From positions 57,588,012 to 57,652,011 of the forward strand of contig OY997590.1 in NCBI GenBank assembly GCA_963921825.1: a stretch of 64,000 nt of DNA. The letters are read 5' to 3'. Below are positions 56,999 through 64,000 of the stretch, one piece after another. Source of the DNA: Erodium maritimum. Lineage: Eukaryota; Streptophyta; Magnoliopsida; Geraniales; Geraniaceae. The translations under genes were made by a program, and so were the position numbers. The notes under the pieces are model-generated. The model was given only the letters and a program-made list of their open reading frames with translations. It did no database searches and was not told where the DNA came from. Each line of letters opens with the position of its first letter. Position 1 is the first letter of the stretch.

Positions 56999-59900
56999 TG
57001 TAAAGACCTGAGTTTTTGTTTCGATAATTTATCGTTTGTAACGTTGTCGAGTTGGGGAGCGAGTCGATTATTGGATCGATTGCAAAAAAATAGAGAGAAG
57101 AGAAAGAAAAGAAAAGAAATAAAAAAAGGAGAAAAGGATCGGGTTGGGCTGAACCAATCCAGACCAGCACCTTGGGCTGGAGCCGACCCAACCACTCCAG
57201 CGCGCGAGCCCGTCGGACCCAGAACCATGTGCGGCCGAACCCTAGGGACAAAACCCTTGCGCGACCGTTCATCGCCTATTTTTCCTCACACGACTCCCGA
57301 GACGCATCGTTCTCCTCGAGCTGCTCTCTCTCACCCACGAACCAGACCAGATCCATCACCCTCCACCTTCTCCGACTCTCCTCTCCCTCGATTCTCCCTC
57401 CCTTCTTCGTTCTCCCTCTCGCACAGACTCACAAACGTCGTAACCCCTCACCTCCGTCCTCAATCGAACCGCGACGACTACCAAACCGAAACGCCGGAAC
57501 CCCGAGCTTCTTCTTTCGGCTTCGTCGTCCAGAGTTCCAACCGCGCCGGCGACGGAGGGAACCGCTTGGGTTCGTGCCGTTCATCCCCTCCAACCTCACG
57601 TCACCTGAGAAACCCTCTTCCCGAGCTCGTTGGGGGCGAGCTCCGTTGACACGGCTACAACCGAAGACTCCCGCGCCGGAGCTCCACTCGGGATCGTCAG
57701 ATGTGGTTCAGGGAAGGCGATTGGGCCACGCTCCGGCCACCAAGGCCACGGCGACAAGCTCGTCGGAGGTCCTGACGCCTCTCCCAACCCAGTCGTCCCT
57801 CCTTGGAACTCCACCTCCCTCCTTCAGCTCCCCTTAACGCCACAGACGGTGGCCGGCGAGAAACCCTAGCCAGCATCTCATATCCAGCTCAGATTTGGGC
57901 CAAGACGGGCCATTGGGCCACGGACACAAGCCTTGGGCCAGAAAAGAAAGAAGATGGGCCATGGGCCCAGGCCAAGACTTGGGTTCGGACTCGGACCGGG
58001 TCTGGATCCCGGTTCGGGTTCGGACCGGATCTGGGTCCGGGTTGGGCTTGGATCCGGGTCCGAATTGACTTCCCCTTGTCTTCCTCATTGGTAAGAACCA
58101 AACCGATCGTTGATTTGATAATTTTCACATGTTAGGGTTTAGGTTAAGAATAATTAGTTAGGGTTGTTTTGAGGTTGGGGTTTGTTAGAGGTGTTTTTGA
58201 GGCGTTTGGGGGTGAAGGAGGACGTTTTTCGGCGACCGGGAGCTCGGGAGGAGCTCCGGCCACCTTAGGGGGGTGGCCGGCCACCATGTGAGGTGGCTGG
58301 CCGGAGTTAGGGTCGGCCACCACCATGGTGGGTCGGGCCCATTTAAGCCTTAGGGCCCACGGCCAAGTTGGGCCGGGTCGGGCCCACGTGCTCGGGTGCT
58401 CGGGTTTAGTGTTCGGGAGGTTTAAAACGTTCCCCGGACCATTTATCCATAACCGAATCAAAATTTGGAATTAAATTGGAAAAGTTGTAATTAACGGGTT
58501 TTAGAAACTTTAAACGTTAGTTAATTGACTCGGAAGTCGGAATTCGATTCCGTCAAGTGCATTGGGATCCTTGAACTATTCTAAGACCGTAGAAACGAAA
58601 ACGGGAATTTTTGGAGCCCCGGAAGGACATTTACAAAACCCGGGCAGATTCGCCATGTCGGGCGAATCGGGCCTTTATGAGTCCTTTATCGACAATGTCG
58701 AGTAATTGGGAAGTTTGGGAGTGATCGACATTGTCGGGGTTACGTTTGGGCGTTAAGTTTATTAAATTTCAGCTTATTTCCTGCGAGTTTAAAGTGCATT
58801 AAAAATTGTGTTCTTTTAGATCGTACTGCGGACCGAGGAAAAGGCAAGCTAGGCGAGTGACTGGGATCACGTCGGGGCTTAGTGGAGCACTTTTGGAGAT
58901 TTATACGAGGTAGGGAAAAGTAGCCGGATCTCGGCCCTGACTAGGGAAAGTTAACAGTAGAATTGCATGTGACACCGGGGTGTCGTGGGTTGAGTAGGTT
59001 TATTTAAATATTAGAGAAGCATGATACGGGAATGTAGCGTTTATGAGAAAAACATGTGACACTTAGTAGTGTCGTAGGAACAGAGAACTTAGCGATATTA
59101 GAATTACTGGAGGCATATGACCATGCCCGGAGGTTGACTGTTTACTTTATGTCTTGGGTGGCCATGAGAGCCCGTGTATTATTGTTGGTGTCTTGGGTGG
59201 CCATGAGAGCCCGTGTATTTTTGTTGGTGTCTTGGGTGGCCATGCGAGCCCGTGTATTTTTGTTAGTGTCTTGGGTGGCCATGAGAGCCCGTGTATTATT
59301 ATTGGTGTCTTGGGTGGCCATGAGTGCCGTGGGGTTGTTGAGCCCGTGAGTTACTATTGGTGTGTCTTGGGAGGCCAAGAGGGCCCGTGGGGTTGTTGGA
59401 CCTGGGTTTTTACCGTTGGAGTCTTGAGTGGCCATGAGTGCCTGTGGAGCGTTGAATTGGTCTTGTTACTATTAGTTGAACCTTGCTTGTGATTGTGTTT
59501 TCCCGAGGTTAGTAACCCGACTTCGTGTCGGGGAGTGGTGTGGAATTCGGAAGGTTACGAGCATTCTTTGGCTGGCCTGATCTGTATTCGAGTCTCGACA
59601 GGTTACGAGCATTCTTTGGCTGGCCTGATCCGTGTTCGGGTCTCGGCAGGTTACGAGCATTCTTTGGCTGGCCTGATCCGTGTTCGAGTCTCGACAGGTT
59701 GTGAGCATTCTTTGGCTAGCCTGATCCGTGTTCGTGTCTTTGGAGGAGGTCGTAAATGGTTGTGTCGGGTTTACATTACGTTATCGAGTGTTGAGTCTGT
59801 TGAGGAAAGTAACGGGTGGTGTGTCAGTTGAGTTACTTGAGTTTGGGGATTGTATTCCCGGTTTTGGGTCGGTTGGGGTGTTAACGGCTTTGTCTGCTAA

Positions 59901-60220
59901 TTATGTCGTAGTCAGTCTGTTATCCGTGGTGGTGAGCGAACGATCACCCCTAGCTGCTTTTCCTACAGGTACTGATCACAGGACGGACTAGGTGAGCTCT
60001 TGAAGCTTGTGGAGCTGGGAGCGGAGTCCGGTCTTCATATTTTGAGTCTAGTGACGGATATTTGTACCTTGTCCATTTGTTGGGACGTTTTTGTATTGTA
60101 AATATTATTTTGGTAACTAAACAGTAATTTCAAAGTGTTTATTCAAAACAGGTTTCAAATGTTTATATGTTTTTAAATGTTCGCGTCCCGAGTTCGGTTT
60201 ACTGAAATTGGGGCGTGACA
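56999..60220 (+). mobile_element. Gypsy LTR with an unrelated first kilobase
   Basis: It starts TGTAAAGACC and ends GGGGCGTGACA. From about 58089 it follows the other gypsy LTRs; 56999-58088 is different, GC-rich in its second half, and long open frames there look non-coding. No matching TSD: left gagat, right aagaa. It may be a diverged subfamily or a recombinant. Confidence 0.75.
59148..59735 (+). repeat. Tandem arrays in this gypsy LTR
   Basis: Five units of about 40 bases (gtcttgggtggccatgagag, 59150-59325) and four of about 48 bases (gagcattctttggctggcct, 59560-59735). The conserved hairpin follows at 59931-59948 with one arm mutated. Confidence 0.85.
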
Positions 60221-61081
60221 AAGAAGGCGAGTTTGATGGTTCATTATTTTCTTCGGAAATCAGTAAACATGCAATTAGCTCTATAAATTGTTGAAACTTT
60301 TGCTCCCGATATTGCCACTGTAAGAGCATATTAGATAAGTGGAGTTCGTAGAATGTTTTACAAGCATGAATTCATATGCTATCTTTTCTCCACACTCGGA
60401 GCTTCGATATAATTTTGAACATGACTGAATTGTATTCATTTATAGACTTAGTCTTGCAGCCATACAATGCTTGAGGAAGAGCCATTAATTCCAAATGTTC
60501 AAATACTTCCTTGTGCTCAATCCATAGATCGAGTGGATTTGGAGACGCAAATACTCTTCTCGTAGGCCACATTCCATATGATGATAGATAAAAATAATGG
60601 TCATGGATTTGTCCTATATGGACTTTCTATTCCATTCTTTTATAATTTCTCCAAGGTACTTAGATCTTAAATGCAGAGTCGTTTTCAGTGTCCATTTCAA
60701 AATATTTTTTCTCATCCAGCCTGAGATCTGCATATTGGCACTTTACCACATTTGACATTTCAAACGTCGACCAAAATTATGATATGTCAGGATATTTTAA
60801 TATGACATATCTTATTTTCATCATAGCCGACTTTAGGGTGTTAGTATTAGATATTTGGCACTTCTGGTCCAAAATATCATGCTATTTGTAATCTTCAGTT
60901 TACAAATATATATAACCACACAATGAGAAAACTCATGGGTATAATAAGCACAAGTGATAAATATAATCATAACCGTACTCCAAGCGAACTCGTGGGATAG
61001 CCATAAGAGGTGCAAAAATTAAGATATACGTATAATCCCACAACAAGCAAACTCGCGGGGTATAGTAAAAATTATATATAT
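60221..61081 (-). mobile_element. Second, partial copy of the non-coding copia element
   Basis: Homologous in order and phrase to 40264-41005 (ggcgagtttgatggtt; accacacaatgagaaaactc; accgtactccaagcgaactc). It lacks LTRs and begins directly at a gypsy LTR end. Confidence 0.65.
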
Positions 61082-61210
61082 AGGGTATCTATCCAGTAAA
61101 AACCACCCTTATCATGCAAACTACAAACCAATCTAAGCCACAGGATGCAGCCAAGATGACGTCATCAGACCGCGCGCGATGTTGACTCGTGGCCACTTCG
61201 CGCGCGCCTA
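61082..61210. mobile_element. Partial second copy of the MITE
   Basis: Matches the right end of 41006-41372 in reverse (AGGGTATCTATCCAG, then ctaagccacaggatgc and a cgcgcgcgc core). It is truncated in the GC-rich middle. Both copies sit at the same place in the two copies of the non-coding copia element. Confidence 0.75.
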
Positions 61211-61323
61211 GAAAATGATCCACCAATATTGAATCTTAGACCAAAACTGCCAAGCGAAGTCACAGTTTTAAAAAAAGATATGGTTTGTATCTTCAAAAAC
61301 CCGATTACATGATTTTTCACATC
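61211..61323. other. Short AT-rich spacer
   Basis: No gene. It may belong to the neighbouring LTR, whose left end is uncertain. Confidence 0.35.
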
Positions 61324-61750
61324 ATGTCTACTAGAGAAATCCTGACTCCCCAACTTTATAGAAACACTTGAGAAGTGAAAGATCGAAAAACATCACATGT
61401 TCGCAGCGGAATAAAATATTCGATCCTAAAATGATCTATTGCATTTGAATCAATGATAAAACTAATAGGCTACTTACTTGATATGTAGAACAAAATTGAT
61501 ATAACTCCGGAAATACGAAGCCTCTAGTGTATCCACACCGAGTAACGATCTGATGCTTTCAACAGTTGAGACGGCTACGAGAAGAACGATTCTTCTCTTT
61601 GGTTGTTTGGAAGAGAATAGAAACGGAGGCTAGAGAAATAAATCTGATTTCTTTCTCTTAACCCTAATATGCTCTTTATATACTTCTAATTATTGGGTCC
61701 AAGACTCGATTGGGCTTGAAACCCGATTGGGCCTAGGGCGAAACCCAACA
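61324..61750 (-). repeat. LTR of a third copia lineage, minus orientation
   Basis: The right edge is firm: minus strand TGTTGGGTTTCGCCC follows a purine tract (ggtcaagtgggagat, 61751-61765). The left edge at TGTCTACTAG is the best guess. A ttccgctgcga-type motif near 61402-61414 matches the region close to the LTR end in the other copia elements. Confidence 0.65.
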
Positions 61751-62966
61751 ATCTCCCACTTGACCTAGATCCAATCTGTCAAGAACTCCAATATTTATTA
61801 TATTTCTGTGTTAGCAGAAGGTATAACAAATATGTCATCTAGATCATTTCAATAAATTATCTCATAATAAATTTAATGATCTTAAACATCAAACGTTACT
61901 CGTAAGTGTGTGACCACATAGGTTCAACGCTAAACTGGTAGTAATTAATCTTATTAACTACTAATCGAGGTTGGCGTCTAACAACACTCCTCAATGACCG
62001 GATAACGTGAATATCAATATCCAATAAAGACGAACCTAGTTTAAGGACGATGAATTGTTTTCCTTCCATCTTTCCAACTCCGGATTATCCTAGGGTATGG
62101 TTTGACTGTCAAACCCTAATAGTTAACCACTATGTTTCATGTTGATCGTTACTGGTTGTTGAATGACTTTAAGAAACTCCTTCCTTAAATCATTCTTCTG
62201 CCTTGGCCAAGGATCTTTTCCAACCATAAGATTCATAACAACATAGAGTTCAAACTCATTACCTTGAGTTGATGGATCCCCTCTTGACTCGCCATTGATT
62301 ACATAGGTACTCAATTATACCCAATAACCTTTCAACTAGCATTTTTACACACTAGGTGTTCGGTATCAAAGTATAACAAGCATTCTATTAACCACTATGG
62401 TGATCTCATGTCAAAGGACAAAACAATATGCATTTGCTCCTTAAGAAAATTTCCACATTGACAGTATAGGTAAAATCAACCATTTGGAAATCTCACTTTT
62501 GGTCAGTTCAATGATCATATCCACTATATGCATCATCTATATTATAACTTAATGAATGAGATCCATTAATACTCATCCAATGAGTAATGTTATACATATA
62601 TTGGTGTATCCGGATCACCTTAGTCCCAATAGGATGATCCTATGACCAAGAACACATTTAGATTAAACTCTATAATACTTGACTCTCATTATCATAATAC
62701 CTATTATGATGACAAATATATCAGTTTAATCAAGGACTTATCATATCCAATGTCAATAAACATTCATATATGATAACAGTAAAATCCATTATATTAGTCA
62801 CCACTAATACGAAAAACACGATATGAAATGTGCTAAAAAATGTTTCATGAAGATTAACATTTGACTAGAGTCAAACATTCATGAATTTCAATCCTATATT
62901 CCAATTGTTCTTGTCAAACTCCTTTGAACCAAGCACCTTAGTGAAAGGACCTGCATCGTTTTCCTT
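61751..62966 (-). other. Non-coding 3' region of the third copia element
   Basis: About 1.2 kb of AT-rich sequence between the purine tract and the end of RNase H. No open frame of note. Confidence 0.55.
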
Positions 62967-63787
62967 TTATTCCAACTTCAGAATTTGAATGTCTCCACGT
63001 TGAACTATTTCTATAATCAGAAGAAACTTCCGAAGAACGTGATTGGATTTCTGGTGTGCTATTGGCTCCTTTGCTTGTGCAATAACGGTCGTATTGTCAC
63101 ATAATAAAGGAACACTTTCCTTTACTGAAGGAACCACACCAAGCTCAGTTAAGAACTTCTTTATCAATACACCTTCCTCAGCAGCATCACATGCAGCTAT
63201 GTATTCTGCTTCGGTTACTGAATTAGTTACGGTAGCTTGTTTGGAACTCTTCCAAATTTCTGTTCCTCCATTCAAGGTAAATCATAACCAGAATTAGATT
63301 TTCTATCACTCTTATCTGATGCAACACTTGCATTGATGTGACTTAACAATTTAATCTCATTATCTCCATATATGAGGAATTGGTCTTTAGTTCTTCCCGA
63401 GTACTTAAGAATAGTTTTAACAACTTGTGCCTCACCCGGATTTCCTTGGTACCTACTTGATACTTCTAGCGTATATGCAACATCCGGTCTCGTACATGTC
63501 ATGGTATACATGATAGCTCCCACTGTGTTAACATATGTGATTCTACTCATGTGTTCTCTTTCCTCTAGGGTCTTAGGACTATCCCCCTAGAAAGAGAAAA
63601 TCCAGTTCCAATAGGTAAGTACCCCTTTTTGGAGTTATCCATGTGATACTTTCTTAAGATAATATCAATGTACATAGATAAGGAGATCCCAAGCAGCCTT
63701 TTTTTTTATCTATCTCTATAGACCTTTATTCCAGGAATGTAAGCTGTTTCCCCACATCTATCATGGATAATTTTTCAGATAGTCAAA
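62967..63787 (-). pseudogene. Copia RNase H and end of RT, third lineage
   Basis: On the minus strand: an RT tail (63600-63787, degenerate), then VGAIMYTMTCTRPDVAY and SRYQGNPGEAQ (63272-63550), then EAEYIAACDAAEEG and the active-site region with LLCDNTTVIAQAK (62967-63275). The pieces lie in different frames. The upstream part of pol is replaced by gypsy LTR at 63788. The sequence is clearly different from the two full-length copies. Confidence 0.85.
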
Positions 63788-64000
63788 CCTTTGTTTCTGG
63801 GAAATGACCTGCGAAAAAACAGGAAAAAATTTAAAAAAAATTAAGACTGACAGTTAAGTGAACCTAAAATGACCCCGAGTGTCATACCAGACTTAAGTTG
63901 ACCCCGATTTTGGCCAAAGTGAGTTACTGGGGACTCAGGGCAACTTTCTGATCAATTTGGATATGTTGACTTTTCGCTGGAAAAGTCAACCGAGCGACGT
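63788..64000 (+). mobile_element. Gypsy LTR, 5' part, running off the window
   Basis: Homologous to 35050-35241. It starts about 36 bases inside the LTR, so the terminal TGTAATAACC is missing. It includes the W-box hairpin at 63966-63989. Confidence 0.88.

Noticed and set aside
56975..57837. Two long overlapping open frames of 221-224 codons
   Set aside because: Low-complexity, GC-rich LTR head with no start context or domain; frames overlap and look like chance.

Overview
The window looks like nuclear DNA of a flowering plant, probably a eudicot (inference). It holds one recognisable host gene, an intron-containing R2R3-MYB of the MIXTA-like group at the left end, on the minus strand. Nearly everything else is transposable-element sequence: long-LTR Ty3/gypsy elements, two kinds of Ty1/copia elements, LINEs, an hAT element and a foldback MITE. 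No tRNA, rRNA, CRISPR or bacterial-style operon is visible.

Layout. 19-1336: MYB gene. 1852-4352: a LINE insertion with a 16-bp target-site duplication (TSD) that carries only an ORF1. 4505-4735: tail of a second LINE. 4736-10701: a minus-strand gypsy solo LTR, itself split by a second solo LTR (6031-8910, TSD atgac). 10702-12886: GC-rich LINE-like and unclassified sequence. 12887-42269: an hAT element with an 8-bp TSD, whose inner layers are, from outside in: a non-coding copia-type element with 280-bp LTRs (13252-41759, minus, TSD catac); a gypsy element (16678-39196, plus, TSD atcta); and, inside that, a copia solo LTR (18544-20231, TSD tgccc), a full-length copia copy (24742-33199) and a truncated second gypsy copy (35015-38587). 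42278-43770: degenerate repeat DNA. 43771-56998: an old copia pol, split by a gypsy solo LTR (44749-56650, TSD tagcg), itself split by a second full-length copia copy (47897-56350, TSD aagga). 56999-60220: another gypsy LTR with an unrelated first kilobase. 60221-61210: second copies of the non-coding copia element and of the MITE. About 61324-63787: remnant of a third copia lineage, minus strand. 63788-64000: a gypsy LTR running off the window.

How the parts work together. The TSDs allow the order of insertion to be read directly. The two full-length copia copies have clean LTRs and different target sites, so both moved recently. Yet both share the same inactivating changes in protease, integrase and reverse transcriptase. 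This is best explained by a defective master copy being mobilised by enzymes supplied from elsewhere. The gypsy LTRs carry a dense set of W-box hexamers and a palindrome made of two inverted evening-element motifs, which suggests stress- or clock-linked transcription. These two points and the ORF1-only LINE are the most interesting features of the window.

All calls come from reading the sequence by eye, without alignment or database search. Family names rest on motifs. Boundaries with a TSD are exact; the others are approximate.
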